Source: Verrucomicrobiota bacterium
GTDB lineage: Bacteria; Verrucomicrobiota; Verrucomicrobiia; Verrucomicrobiales; DEV007
Assembly: GCA_020630975.1 (NCBI GenBank)
Contig: JAHDID010000002.1
Span: 186,001 to 250,000, forward strand
DNA length: 64,000 bases
Direction of reading: 5' to 3'
The notes beneath the pieces were generated by a model. The model saw nothing but the letters and a program-made list of their open reading frames with translations, searched no databases and was not told the origin of the DNA. Made by a program: the position numbers and the translations under genes. The stretch's first letter is position 1. Each line of letters starts with the position of its first letter. Shown in pieces: positions 37,808 to 48,071 of the stretch.

Positions 37808-38329
37808 CTACTCCCCTATCATTTTCTTAGATTTAAGCTGCTCAGCTGACGGTTGTTGTATCCCAAAATATACTGCTTCTCTGTTGTCATTAATAGCCAC
37901 CCACCTTTGCTCCATCGTTTTCTTGTTTACCTTTTTAGTGTCTAAATTTAATTGAAATCGATAAACTAAAACCAACCAACAACCATTAGCTCTTCTGATA
38001 ATAGCCCGTTTAATATGGCTACCATCTTCTTTCGACCATTGATACCTTACCAGAAGCACCTCGTACACCTTGCCTAGGATATTTAGCTCTTTCGCTACAG
38101 CTGAATAAAACTGATCAGGGTCATCGTAATCAGAAATAGGCTTCACCTCAAGAAAGTCCATATTGTAGCGCTGCCGGAAAAAGAACAAATCTTCCGTAGC
38201 GTTGAAATAATTTAAGTCTTCAGACGCGACAATTTTACAGGTTGTGATCGATGAAAAACATACAATAATCACTAAGAGTAAGTGATACCTTTCGGTGGTT
38301 GAAGAAATGCGCCTCAATTTAAATTTCAT
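37808..38329 (-). CDS. Uncharacterized protein with signal-like N-terminus
   Basis: 173 aa ORF; end abuts the start of the DUF1501-side neighbourhood, AT-rich. Confidence 0.5.
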   Translation of the reverse strand: MKFKLRRISSTTERYHLLLVIIVCFSSITTCKIVASEDLNYFNATEDLFFFRQRYNMDFLEVKPISDYDDPDQFYSAVAKELNILGKVYEVLLVRYQWSKEDGSHIKRAIIRRANGCWLVLVYRFQLNLDTKKVNKKTMEQRWVAINDNREAVYFGIQQPSAEQLKSKKMIGE

Positions 38330-41300
38330 TACTTCGATACGGCGAATTCTGGCTGAAGGGTGAAAAGGTGCAGAGCGATCCAGGCGCGCTCCTCGTATAG
38401 CTCGGCCTCCGTTCGAGTCGAGCCATTCCAGGCACTGGTGGTGAGAGATTCGAGGAAGGCGACCATATCATCGCGCAGCTCAGTGCTGAGTTGATTGGCT
38501 AGCAGTTGCTCATTGAGGAAGTCGACTAGCTCGGCCGGTGTGTCGGCCAGTGGGATCAGTTCGGAGAAGTCCATTCGCCCTAGTGAGTAGTAGTAAAGAT
38601 TGGCCATCTGCGCTGTCGAGGTGGCGTTTTGCAGCTGAAACTCTGGCGATACATAGTTGCCATCTTTGATCGGGCCAGGGTGGGCGTAGTCTGGACGATA
38701 GAAATTAAACACCGATGGCGATTGGTAGGGGAACTGGTGAGTATCGAGCATCCAGATCTGCACATTCAGATCGAGGAAGTGCTCGTAGTTAAAGTTTGCC
38801 GCATCCGCCATGTTGATCCCAAATCGGCGGAAAACTTGGGTCGATTTCAGGATAGGTTCCTTCAAGTGGCCAAACGCTCGGACCGAGGTCATCTCCGGGG
38901 CGCGCGCTTCATAGTCGAGTAGGATGGCTTTCACCACGGCACCCATGTCGCCTCGCACACCACTGCCGTTGTCATTGAAAATCGAAGCAACTCGATAGAC
39001 ATAGCCTGGGCTGGGATTCGATGTGACTAGTCGCTGGATCAGCTGCTTGCTGATGAATGGACCGACATTGGGGTGGTTATATAAAGTATCGAGTGCTAGA
39101 CCCGTATCCCCCAGGGTGGTGCCTCCTGCCGGTATCACCACACCGCCGATGATGGTTTTCTCACCTAGATCATGCTGGGTGTCATCGCCGATCAGTGGGT
39201 CCATGCGATTTCGCCAGTAGTAGAGGTTTTGCTGCTGGTCCTCAGGGAACTCGTAGTCTGCAGGGATCGGGGCAAATGCCCAGCCAGTCAGGGTGCGAGC
39301 TAGTTCAGAGACATCTTCCGGTGTGTAGGTCGGGATGCGTTCGCCATTGGCATCGAGTTTGGGGGTGCCATCGAGGTGCAGCATGTCCAGCCCCACGGTG
39401 AACAGTTGCATCACCTCACGGGCAAAGTTTTCGTCGGGGAATACATCATTCTCCAAGTCGGGCTTTTTCGCATGATACATGCTGAGGTAGAGCGCCATCG
39501 CTGGGTTGCGAGTGACGGCCTCTAGTAGGTCTCGGAAGTTGCCAAAAGCATTGGTGGCTAGCACGTCTTTGTATTTGCTCAGACCGTAGAGCATGCCGCT
39601 GGTGTCGGTGCCGATCTCGGATACCACGAATATCTGCGATAGTGCCCAAGCGACGCGGAGCCGGAGCTGATCATCGCCAGTCATGACGGTTTTGAAGAAA
39701 GCTGGTTTGCGAAGATGTAGATGGTTGGGGAAGCCGGGATTCTGATCGAGAGTCAGATTGTAGTGATCCTGCACAAAGTCAGAGGTGTGTAGGCTCATCT
39801 GGTGGTCGATCCAGCCCTCGTAGCCGCGAGCCTGGATATCGGCAATCTGCGCTGGGGTCGCACCAAAGCTGACCTGCTCGGAAAAGCGCACGGCATCCGC
39901 AGCAGTGATCGAGCCCGATGGCAGAGCGGGTGGGGTATCCGGTGTCGGGATCGTATCGGTCTGGCCGTTTACCAAAATGGTGCCACGGATTTCGCCGGTG
40001 GGGTAATTTTCGCTGTAGACGATCAGCTCGGCCTGCTCCGCTCTCACTGCGGCGACGATCTCGGCAGCGGTCAGGCCGCCGCTATCGGCCACTACCCACT
40101 CGTGCTCCTGTAGATCTCCTATGGGCAGGGACAGCACCGCTACGGTGCCGCCGAGGCCGTCGGGTATCAGTAGCGCTGCCCCCGTCTGCGGCGAGGTCAG
40201 ATTGTCGATATCGGTGCTGATTTTTATCGTCAGCCCATTGCCGGCTATCTCGACTGTGGCGAGTCCGTAGCCAGCAGAGTAAGGGACGCCGCTGGCTCGT
40301 AGCGATGCTCGGGAGACAGTCGCAGCCGAGTCCTCTATGATACCCTGTGCGCTGGCATCGCCGATCGTGTAGTCGGCGGAGGGCTGCAGCGTCACCACTA
40401 GTGTCTCGGCAAATTCGTCTGCTCCATCGGCTGTCGGGACGATGCTGAATGTCTTGCTGCGCTCACCAAAGGCAAAAGCGATCTGCTGAGTGCCGGGTGA
40501 AAAATCGGCACCAGATGTCGCTGTACCAGAGTAGCTATAGCTAGCAGTCGTAGCCTCTAGGCTACCGCCTCGTGTCACTTCAAATATCAGCCCTGTGGTA
40601 TCGCCCTCGGTACAGTAGTCGCGCACTGTGCTGATGGAGAAGTCTGGCTGGCTGCCGAGGCGTGCCATCATATCCTCGTAGTCGCCGATCGAGTAGGTGA
40701 CTGGTGAGTAGCGATCGTAGCCATAGGCGACCTCATCGAGGTCAGATAGATTGTCCCCATCGCTATCTAGGGCTCGGCCTTGCAGGCGGAAAAATTGTTT
40801 GTCTGGCAGCGCCGCATCGATGAGGAAAGAAGCCGCGGGCTGGGAGTGGGCCACGATGCCACCTGTGCCGACGACATCGACTCCGGTATCAGTCCAGACG
40901 GCATCTTCGGCAGTGCTATCGCTCTGCCACAGCCGATAGACCGCATAGGGCGAGCTGTGGATGCCGAACTCGAAGGTTTCTCCATCCTCGCTCAACTGGA
41001 AGTGGGTGAAACCGCTGTATGATGCTGCGTCGAATGGGTCGGTGCCGTGCTGGCTTTCGACTAGATTCGTCTCGCCATCGCCATCGGTATCCACAGCGGG
41101 ATCGAGGGCTGACGCGCCTGGGTAGAGTATGGTCCAGGCTGCGGGATACGTTCCTCCCTCGGTGCTGATCGGCGCTACCGAGGGTCTGGTGTCGGGAGCC
41201 AGACTGTAGTGCAGAATCAGCTTATCATTGCCACTCGGGTCGTCGATAAATTGGATCCAATACCTATTTTCGCTGAAAGGGCTCCAGTTCGAGCGGGCCT

Positions 41301-43158
41301 GGGCCTCATTGTAGCTGATCAGTTGAGCGTGAGTGGGTGTAGAGATCGTCAGCTGATCGAATGGCACATCCGGCCGGTCGACTAGGCCTACCAGATCGGG
41401 TGCCTCCATGAGGGTCATCTTTCCAGAGACGATGCCGCTGCTCGTATCCCCTGTGATTTCATAGATCTCCAGTGTGCCGCCAGCGGATAGATCGACCCCT
41501 CCACCAAAGTGAAAGCTCTGCCCTGCAGCCTCGATCGCATAGGTACAATCTGCGGAGGACGTATGATGGGTGGGGATGATCAGTGTCTGGTCATCAGGCA
41601 CGACGCGTCCGCCATTCCAGATAAACTGGCCGCTCGTGTAGGTCTCTATAAAACCTACTTTGAGCGTGCCTTCATCCAAAACAAAGCGGCCAGTATCGCC
41701 GATCTGAATGATCGGGGTATGCAGAGAGCCGCCATTTTGGTGATATTCGCCATCGGCGCCAGCGTAGACGCCGATCCAGATCCGGTCGGCGATCGCTACC
41801 TCGCCGCCGAGCTGCTCGAAGCGGCCCTTCGACCCTGGCTGCTCGCCTACCCAGAGGTGTGCCTGTGGCATATTCAGAGTGCCCTCGGTCAGGGAGACAT
41901 AGCCATCGCCGCCATTCTGCGCACCGACGATAAAGCCTGCGGTGCCGGTATCGATCTGAGCGCCATCAGAGATATGCAGCTCGCCTCGGGCGCTGTGGCC
42001 CAGTATGATCTGATGGCCGACTGTGAGATTGGCTGTGGAGCCGCTTAGCTCGTAGATGCCGTGCACGCTCAGATCGGTGCCCAGAGTGATGTCGCCATCG
42101 GTCTGGGTGATGGTGGTGGCATCTGCCTCATTGTAGACGATCAGCGAGCTGGTGGTCGTGAGCGATGTGGTGTCTCCTGTCAGCGATAGAGTCCCTATAC
42201 CATCGCCTGCGGCTGGTCCGCCGATGTGAAGTACTCCGGCATTGATCGTCGAGCCATTGCGAAAGATCAGATCGCAGCGGTTGGTCGCGACCGAGTGAGC
42301 CGCTAGTATGCTGCCGTTTACCGATAGAGTGGAGGCGTCGACTATGATGGTGCCCTCGAGACCGGCTGTGGCGCCGAATCCCATACCGGCCTCGATACTA
42401 TCAAAAGTAGCCGTTGAGCCATTGAGTAATTCGAATCGCCCCGTCGAGTTGGGGCCCGCCATACCAAAACCGACCCGTAGACCTGCGGAGGCCGATGTGA
42501 TCTGGCTACTGTCGACGATCAGAGTGCCTTCGCTATCGCCACCGGTACTGATGAAGAGAAGGTGGTTTAGGGATAGCTTGCTGTTACCGTTCAGGTTTAG
42601 AAAGCCCTTCGACCCCGCATAATGAGCGACTCGCAGTTCGTTGCCGTGGTATTCACTGCCGCCGAGGAGATTCAGTGTGCCGATGCCGCCCCACGAGCCG
42701 ATGTAGTCGGTATTTTGGAAATCGGGCAAGAAAGCGCCATTCTCATTCGTCACTGTGAATATGGCGCCATTCTGCAGAGTGAGAGTGCCATTGGCAGGTT
42801 CGGTGCCGCCCGCAGCTGCTCCGAGACCTACCTCTACGCGGAAGACCGAGCGAGAGGCACCATCTAGCACGGCTGTCGCTGTGGCGCCATCCACGGCCAC
42901 GCGGATGTGATCGTCCTGATCAGGCACCACGCCGCCGCTCCAGTTGGCAGGGGTTTCGTAGTCTTGCCCATCGGTATTCGAGTAGTTCTCTTGAGCTACA
43001 GCGACCTGGAGGTACGAACAAAGGACCGATGTGATGATGATCAGTCGGCAGTGGAATGAATGCGGATGCATAGTGGTTCTCTGTAGGAACGATTCGGTTG
43101 GCAAAATAACAGGGAGGAACCAGCCAGCCAACAAAGCTGTTTTCCCAAAATAGTTCAA
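38329..43158 (-). CDS. Giant multidomain DUF1800 protein (beta-helix-like passenger repeats, Calx-beta, CHRD, DUF1800)
   Basis: 1609 aa; repeated G(T/E)(L/G)xxxG motifs in the N-terminal half; Calx-beta (SGADFSPGTQQIAFAFGERSKTFSI); CHRD (ENYPTGEIRGTILV); DUF1800 C-terminus (NAFGNFRDLLEAVTRNPAMALYLS). Confidence 0.85.
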   Translation of the reverse strand: MNYFGKTALLAGWFLPVILPTESFLQRTTMHPHSFHCRLIIITSVLCSYLQVAVAQENYSNTDGQDYETPANWSGGVVPDQDDHIRVAVDGATATAVLDGASRSVFRVEVGLGAAAGGTEPANGTLTLQNGAIFTVTNENGAFLPDFQNTDYIGSWGGIGTLNLLGGSEYHGNELRVAHYAGSKGFLNLNGNSKLSLNHLLFISTGGDSEGTLIVDSSQITSASAGLRVGFGMAGPNSTGRFELLNGSTATFDSIEAGMGFGATAGLEGTIIVDASTLSVNGSILAAHSVATNRCDLIFRNGSTINAGVLHIGGPAAGDGIGTLSLTGDTTSLTTTSSLIVYNEADATTITQTDGDITLGTDLSVHGIYELSGSTANLTVGHQIILGHSARGELHISDGAQIDTGTAGFIVGAQNGGDGYVSLTEGTLNMPQAHLWVGEQPGSKGRFEQLGGEVAIADRIWIGVYAGADGEYHQNGGSLHTPIIQIGDTGRFVLDEGTLKVGFIETYTSGQFIWNGGRVVPDDQTLIIPTHHTSSADCTYAIEAAGQSFHFGGGVDLSAGGTLEIYEITGDTSSGIVSGKMTLMEAPDLVGLVDRPDVPFDQLTISTPTHAQLISYNEAQARSNWSPFSENRYWIQFIDDPSGNDKLILHYSLAPDTRPSVAPISTEGGTYPAAWTILYPGASALDPAVDTDGDGETNLVESQHGTDPFDAASYSGFTHFQLSEDGETFEFGIHSSPYAVYRLWQSDSTAEDAVWTDTGVDVVGTGGIVAHSQPAASFLIDAALPDKQFFRLQGRALDSDGDNLSDLDEVAYGYDRYSPVTYSIGDYEDMMARLGSQPDFSISTVRDYCTEGDTTGLIFEVTRGGSLEATTASYSYSGTATSGADFSPGTQQIAFAFGERSKTFSIVPTADGADEFAETLVVTLQPSADYTIGDASAQGIIEDSAATVSRASLRASGVPYSAGYGLATVEIAGNGLTIKISTDIDNLTSPQTGAALLIPDGLGGTVAVLSLPIGDLQEHEWVVADSGGLTAAEIVAAVRAEQAELIVYSENYPTGEIRGTILVNGQTDTIPTPDTPPALPSGSITAADAVRFSEQVSFGATPAQIADIQARGYEGWIDHQMSLHTSDFVQDHYNLTLDQNPGFPNHLHLRKPAFFKTVMTGDDQLRLRVAWALSQIFVVSEIGTDTSGMLYGLSKYKDVLATNAFGNFRDLLEAVTRNPAMALYLSMYHAKKPDLENDVFPDENFAREVMQLFTVGLDMLHLDGTPKLDANGERIPTYTPEDVSELARTLTGWAFAPIPADYEFPEDQQQNLYYWRNRMDPLIGDDTQHDLGEKTIIGGVVIPAGGTTLGDTGLALDTLYNHPNVGPFISKQLIQRLVTSNPSPGYVYRVASIFNDNGSGVRGDMGAVVKAILLDYEARAPEMTSVRAFGHLKEPILKSTQVFRRFGINMADAANFNYEHFLDLNVQIWMLDTHQFPYQSPSVFNFYRPDYAHPGPIKDGNYVSPEFQLQNATSTAQMANLYYYSLGRMDFSELIPLADTPAELVDFLNEQLLANQLSTELRDDMVAFLESLTTSAWNGSTRTEAELYEERAWIALHLFTLQPEFAVSK

Positions 43159-43244
43159 GCCTAATCGGCGGCCTTTCTCTGCTCTAGTTCTAGGTGTTCT
43201 TCCTCGATTGACGCTCCATGTGAGTGCAGTAGACTCTGCGCGTC

Positions 43245-44522
43245 ATGTTGGATATTAGACTGATTCGAGAAGATGCCGCGGCTATCAAGGAGCGGGTCAA
43301 ACAGCGGGGTGGAGACGCCTGGCAGCTGATTGATCAGATCTTGGAGTGCGATGAGGCTCGCCGCCAAGCAGAAACTGAGGAGCAAAAATTACTCAGCGAG
43401 CGCAAGTCGACATCCAAGCAGATCGGCGCGCTGAAAAAAGACGGCAAGGATACCTCCGAGATCGAGGCCCAAGTGCGTGCGCTGGGCGAGCAGATCAAAG
43501 AAGTGAGCGAGCGTGCGACCGCAGCTGGCGAGGAGCAGACTTCTCTGCTGCTGCAGGTGCCGAATGTGCCGCACACCGATTGCCCAGTGGGTGAGGACGA
43601 GGATAGCAATCCCGAGGTGCGCACGTGGGGCGAGCAGCCTAGCTATGACTTTGAGCCGATCGATCACGTCGCTCTCGGCGAGAAAAATGAGCTGTTCAGC
43701 TTTGAGCTGGGTGCCAAAGTGAGCGGCAGCGGATTCATCTGCTACACGGGCGACGGTGCCAAGCTGGAGCGCGCGTTGATCCAGTTCTTGCTCGATCGCC
43801 ACACCGGTGAGAATAGCTACCGCGAGGTGTCTCCGCCATTCATCATCAATCGTGACTCGATGTTTGGCACCGGGCAGCTGCCCAAGTTCGAAGAGGACAT
43901 GTATGGCCTCGAGGAGAATAGCTTTTTCCTGGCACCTACAGCCGAGGTGCCGGTGACCAATCTGTATCGCGATACGATTCTGAAGGAAGCAGACTTTCCC
44001 GTGAAGCTGACGGCCTACACACCGTGCTTTCGCCGCGAGGCTGGCTCGGCTGGACGCGAGAGCCGGGGGATGATCCGTATGCACCAGTTCGACAAGGTGG
44101 AACTGGTCAACATCGTCCATCCCGACGAGTCGATGGCGCAGCTGGAGAAGCTGACCCGCGAGGCCGAGGAGATCCTCGAGCTGCTCGGTCTGCACTACCG
44201 AACCATCGAGCTGTGCACGGGAGATGTGGGTTTCTCTTCCACGAAGACCTATGACATCGAGGTGTGGGCACCTGGGCATGGTAGCTACCTCGAGGTATCT
44301 AGCTGCTCAAACTTCGGCGACTATCAGGCCCGCCGGATGAAGCTCCGCTACAAGGATGCCGAGTCTGGGAAGAATCACTTCTGCCACACGCTGAATGGCT
44401 CTGGCACGGCTCTACCACGTCTGTATGTGGCGCTGGTCGAGACTTATCAGCAGGCCGATGGATCGATCGAGATCCCCGAGGTGCTGCGACCTTACTTTGG
44501 TAAGGATAAGATCGGTGGCTGA
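43245..44522 (+). CDS. serS: Seryl-tRNA synthetase
   Basis: MLDIRLIREDAAAIKERVKQRGGDA, TAEVPVTNLYRDTIL, PCFRREAGSAGRESRGMIRMHQFDKVELV. Confidence 0.97.
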   Translation: MLDIRLIREDAAAIKERVKQRGGDAWQLIDQILECDEARRQAETEEQKLLSERKSTSKQIGALKKDGKDTSEIEAQVRALGEQIKEVSERATAAGEEQTSLLLQVPNVPHTDCPVGEDEDSNPEVRTWGEQPSYDFEPIDHVALGEKNELFSFELGAKVSGSGFICYTGDGAKLERALIQFLLDRHTGENSYREVSPPFIINRDSMFGTGQLPKFEEDMYGLEENSFFLAPTAEVPVTNLYRDTILKEADFPVKLTAYTPCFRREAGSAGRESRGMIRMHQFDKVELVNIVHPDESMAQLEKLTREAEEILELLGLHYRTIELCTGDVGFSSTKTYDIEVWAPGHGSYLEVSSCSNFGDYQARRMKLRYKDAESGKNHFCHTLNGSGTALPRLYVALVETYQQADGSIEIPEVLRPYFGKDKIGG

Positions 44523-44552
44523 TTCGAGACGATAACTTGCTTTTAAAAATGG

Positions 44553-44585
44553 AAAGAGGCGGCTTTTTGAGTCGCCTCTTTTTTT
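44553..44585 (+). terminator. Rho-independent terminator of serS
   Basis: AAAGAGGCGGCTTTTTGAGTCGCCTCTTTTTTT. Confidence 0.85.
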
Positions 44586-44600
44586 GTGGTGATCTGGACC

Positions 44601-44705
44601 AAGGAGGGGCGACGTCTCGTCGCCCGGCAGGCTGAGCCAACAGTTTTAGCACAATGCCAAAGATAACGGCCGAGCATGCTGGGCGACGAGACGTCGCCCC
44701 TCCTT
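44601..44705. repeat. 105-bp REP/BIME-like inverted-repeat element
   Basis: 25-bp perfect inverted repeats AAGGAGGGGCGACGTCTCGTCGCCC (44601-44625) and GGGCGACGAGACGTCGCCCCTCCTT (44681-44705); each arm is itself a hairpin. Confidence 0.85.
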
Positions 44706-44840
44706 GAGCTGGAGTCTCTGGTGGCCTCTGTTCCACCCCCACAAAAAAAATCCGCTGAAAAGAATGCCGGATGGCGATTCCTCAGCGGATTGCAAATGGT
44801 GCCTCCAATGCGAGTTGGAGGCAGCTGGAAAGAAAGTGGA

Positions 44841-45047
44841 TTACTCCGAACCTTCTGGGAACTCAGGGCTGATTTTCTCCTGAATGATCTCGGTGAGCGC
44901 AATGTCTGCAGTGCCCATGCGGTGATCGGTCTGCACGAGAGGTGCGCGGCCCAGATTGAGCTGCTTCACTCGGCGTGAGACGAGATTGATCAGTACGGGT
45001 GGCTCAGTGATTACCTTGCTGGCTTCGTCGACGAGTTCGCTTGTCAT
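44841..45047 (-). CDS. rpoZ: DNA-directed RNA polymerase omega subunit (RpoZ-like)
   Basis: PPVLINLVSRRVKQLNLGRAPLV...DIALTEIIQEKI. Confidence 0.7.
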   Translation of the reverse strand: MTSELVDEASKVITEPPVLINLVSRRVKQLNLGRAPLVQTDHRMGTADIALTEIIQEKISPEFPEGSE

Positions 45048-45130
45048 AAAATCGGCGGCCAGTTTGCCACAAGTCTTAGATTTATCAACTATTCTCTTGA
45101 CCGGCAGGGCAAAGTTACCTTTTCAGGCCC

Positions 45131-45574
45131 TTATTTGGGCATGATCGTCACCCGCTTGAGGCGTGCTGAGTCGCTGGGGCTCCACGTCTTCACTTGGTCG
45201 TGATTTTTGAAGTGATTGTGGATGATCCTGCGGTGGTAGGAGTTCATCGGCTCGAGCTTTTCCGAGTTGCCAGTGTTGATCACTTTGGCGGCTACGTGTT
45301 CGGCCTCTTCGATCAGGCGGTCCTCAGCAGAGGCGCGGTAGAAATCGATATCGACGCGGAATTTCTCAGCACCCCCCACACGATCTTGCACGATGCGGTT
45401 GGCGAGATACTGCAGCTCCTCGAGACGCTCACCTCGGTGACCGATGAGGAGTTTGGGGTCGCCGCTGTTCACATTGATCGTGCGAGTCTCGCGATCGATA
45501 TCGACAGTCACTGCGAATCCCAGATAGCCGAGCATGTTGTCGACCACTTCTTTTGCTACGTCCAAATAATCCAT
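45131..45574 (-). CDS. Jag/KhpB-like KH-R3H RNA-binding protein
   Basis: LLIGHRGERLEELQYLANRIV (KH), then an R3H-like C-terminus; next to yidC. Confidence 0.85.
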   Translation of the reverse strand: MDYLDVAKEVVDNMLGYLGFAVTVDIDRETRTINVNSGDPKLLIGHRGERLEELQYLANRIVQDRVGGAEKFRVDIDFYRASAEDRLIEEAEHVAAKVINTGNSEKLEPMNSYHRRIIHNHFKNHDQVKTWSPSDSARLKRVTIMPK

Positions 45575-45637
45575 CGTGCCTTTATTCTTGGTTGGGTTGT
45601 GCAGGGACTACATTTAGATCCCTTTTCGGAGTTTCGA

Positions 45638-47743
45638 TCAACGCCTTTTTTTCTTTTTCGCCGGTGTGTGGCGCGAGCCTTTCTCGCTGGCGATCTTGGT
45701 GCGGCTTTGGCCGGGCTGTGGATCGGGCGATTGCTGCTTTTTCTTGGAAGGCGCCTTCTTGGTCGGCACAGGCTTACCAGCTGCTTTGGCATCGGCTATG
45801 GCCTGGGCTTCTTCCAGTTTCTCCTGCAGGCGCTCCTGGAAGCCGCTCATCATGCCTTTTTTCTTCGGCTTGTTCGGATCGGGCTTGGTCAGCTCCGGCT
45901 CGGGCAGCTTATTCATCACCCAGGTCTGCACGATGGTGAAGATATTGGAGATCGTCCAGTAAAGCGCCAGTCCAGAGGCAAACTGGTAACAGAAGACGAG
46001 GAACATCCACGGCATCATCATAAAGATCATGCGCTGAGTCTTGTCGGTAGTCGTCATCGGCTGGATCTTCATCTGGATGAAGGAGGCCAAAGCCATGAGG
46101 ATAGGCAGGATATTCAGTGGCAGACCACCTGGCAGCATGGCCAGTTGGTCGGGCATGGTGAGATCCTCGACAAAGCCCATGAAACTCTGGTGGCGCAGCT
46201 CGACAGCCCCCCACAGCATGCGGTAGAAACCGAGGAACACAGGTAGCTGGAGGAACATCGGTAGACAGCCGCCCAGCGGATTGATGCCATACTGGCTGTA
46301 TAGCTTCATGGTCTCCTGGTTCTGCTTCTGCGGATCGTCAGGATACTTCTCGCGGATGTCTTTGAGCATCGGCGAGAGCTTCGACATACGCTTCATGCTG
46401 CGGGCGCTCTTGGCGTACACCGGCCACATGAGCAGACGCACTAGGATGGTGAGGATGATGATCGCCAGACCCCAGCTGTGACACCAGCTCTCGATCCAGA
46501 CCAGAGCTTTGGAGAGGTATTTGGCCAGTGGGCTGATCGCCCAGCCGAAGATCTTGCCAAAGATCGGGATGGCGGAGTAGTTCATCACTTCGCCGCGCTC
46601 GACTTCTTTCGGGTCTTTCAGGATGGCTTCCTCCTTGGGTCCCATGTAGACGGAGTAGCTGATGGTGCGCTGGCCGCCGGGATTCATCGATGCCTCTGGT
46701 AGGCTGACAGCTAGCTCACAGCCACGGATCTTTTTCTGGCGAGATTTGGTCTCGTCGCCGTGGATGGTTGCCTTGTAGTCGGCGGCCCATACTTGGCCAT
46801 CGGCAGGCTCCTTGGCCTCGATGATAGTGGCGAAAAACTGGTTGTTCACACCAGCGTAGATCAGATTATCGGCGACTTCTTTCTTCGGCAGGATAGCGTG
46901 TGGCTTGTAGCTGTGGCCAAAGATGCCCATGACTTTGCCTTTGCCGCCGAAGTAATCGACGGTCTTTTTGAAGTACTGGCTCTTCTGCTCTTTGATAAAG
47001 AGGCCCATCTGCATGGACCACTCATTCCACTCCATGGGCTCGGCACCGCCGGCGTAGACGTACTTGGCAGAGCTCTTGTCGATGTCGATCGGGTTACCGC
47101 TGTCGTTGCGGATGGTGATGTCCATATCCACCTCGTAGGGGCGACCATGATCGGGGATGCTAAAGGTTTTCTCGATGTGTAGACCGTCTGGGGTATCGGC
47201 GGCGAATGTGACGCTAGCGTCGGATTGGCTTTTGATCGACCACAGCGAGGTATCCAGCTTCTCTGGCTCTGAGGAGAGGGCGCCTACGGGAGCAGGGCGG
47301 CTGGCATTGAGAGAGACATACTCGCCCTCTGAGTCCAGGCTGCGCTTGTGCTCGAGTAGCTCAGCCGACTTGATACCACCACCTTGGTTGGTCAGTGTGA
47401 GGCGGAATTTCTCGGTAGAGAGCTGTACTTCCTCGGCTGCTACAGCGGCAGGCTGTGCTGCGGCGGTAGGAGCGGGTGTGGCAGCAGTGTCTCCAGCGGC
47501 TGCCGCGGGGACAGGTGCATCAGAGGCGATAGCGGCTTCTTTTTCTGCTTTTTCCGCGTCGGCTTCAGCCTGCGCTGCTGCTAGGCGCTCAGCTTCGGCG
47601 ATCCGTTGTTTGCCCGAGTATATCGTACCGCCGATGAGCAGTACTATGCAGGCGAGGATACCGAGCCATCCGGTGAGATCTAACTTCTTCAAAATTAAGT
47701 GAGATTTGAGTAAAAAAGTATCAGTGGGGGTGGTCGTGACCAC
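45638..47743 (-). CDS. yidC: Membrane protein insertase YidC
   Basis: WGLAIIILTILVRLLMWPVYAKSARSMKRMSKLSPMLKDIREKYPDDPQKQNQETMKLYSQYGINPLGGCLPMFLQLPVFLGFYRML. Confidence 0.95.
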   Translation of the reverse strand: MVTTTPTDTFLLKSHLILKKLDLTGWLGILACIVLLIGGTIYSGKQRIAEAERLAAAQAEADAEKAEKEAAIASDAPVPAAAAGDTAATPAPTAAAQPAAVAAEEVQLSTEKFRLTLTNQGGGIKSAELLEHKRSLDSEGEYVSLNASRPAPVGALSSEPEKLDTSLWSIKSQSDASVTFAADTPDGLHIEKTFSIPDHGRPYEVDMDITIRNDSGNPIDIDKSSAKYVYAGGAEPMEWNEWSMQMGLFIKEQKSQYFKKTVDYFGGKGKVMGIFGHSYKPHAILPKKEVADNLIYAGVNNQFFATIIEAKEPADGQVWAADYKATIHGDETKSRQKKIRGCELAVSLPEASMNPGGQRTISYSVYMGPKEEAILKDPKEVERGEVMNYSAIPIFGKIFGWAISPLAKYLSKALVWIESWCHSWGLAIIILTILVRLLMWPVYAKSARSMKRMSKLSPMLKDIREKYPDDPQKQNQETMKLYSQYGINPLGGCLPMFLQLPVFLGFYRMLWGAVELRHQSFMGFVEDLTMPDQLAMLPGGLPLNILPILMALASFIQMKIQPMTTTDKTQRMIFMMMPWMFLVFCYQFASGLALYWTISNIFTIVQTWVMNKLPEPELTKPDPNKPKKKGMMSGFQERLQEKLEEAQAIADAKAAGKPVPTKKAPSKKKQQSPDPQPGQSRTKIASEKGSRHTPAKKKKRR

Positions 47744-48071
47744 CTGGCATCGCCCCTCGGTCTATGCCGTGACGATCGCGACGGCCTATATAAGCGGCGG
47801 TTTGGTTTTTTTCCACATATTCTTCCCATCCGGGCACCAAGTCTTCGCCGCAGCCTCCCCATGGATTGCAGCGGCAGACCCGCCATAGTCCCATGCAGGC
47901 CCCCTTGATCGGGCCGTGTACGAGCACTGCCTCGATGAAATACTGCGAGCAGGTGGGGTAAAACCGGCACCCAGCGCCCAGGGGCTTGGTGATGTAGTGG
48001 ATCGGCGTGGAGATACCGATCTGGTAGACCCGCGCGGCAAAGATGAGCAATACGGTGAGAAAGCGTCTCAT
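47721..48071 (-). CDS. yidD: Membrane protein insertion efficiency factor YidD
   Basis: YITKPLGAGCRFYPTCSQYFIEAVLVHGPIKGACMGLWRVCRCNPWGGCGEDLVP. Confidence 0.95.
   Translation of the reverse strand: MRRFLTVLLIFAARVYQIGISTPIHYITKPLGAGCRFYPTCSQYFIEAVLVHGPIKGACMGLWRVCRCNPWGGCGEDLVPGWEEYVEKNQTAAYIGRRDRHGIDRGAMPGGHDHPH

Noticed and set aside
43389-44279. 296 aa minus-strand ORF
   Set aside because: Fully antisense to serS; composition typical of a shadow ORF.
45194-46246. 350 aa plus-strand ORF
   Set aside because: Antisense to the jag-like gene and yidC, both clearly real.
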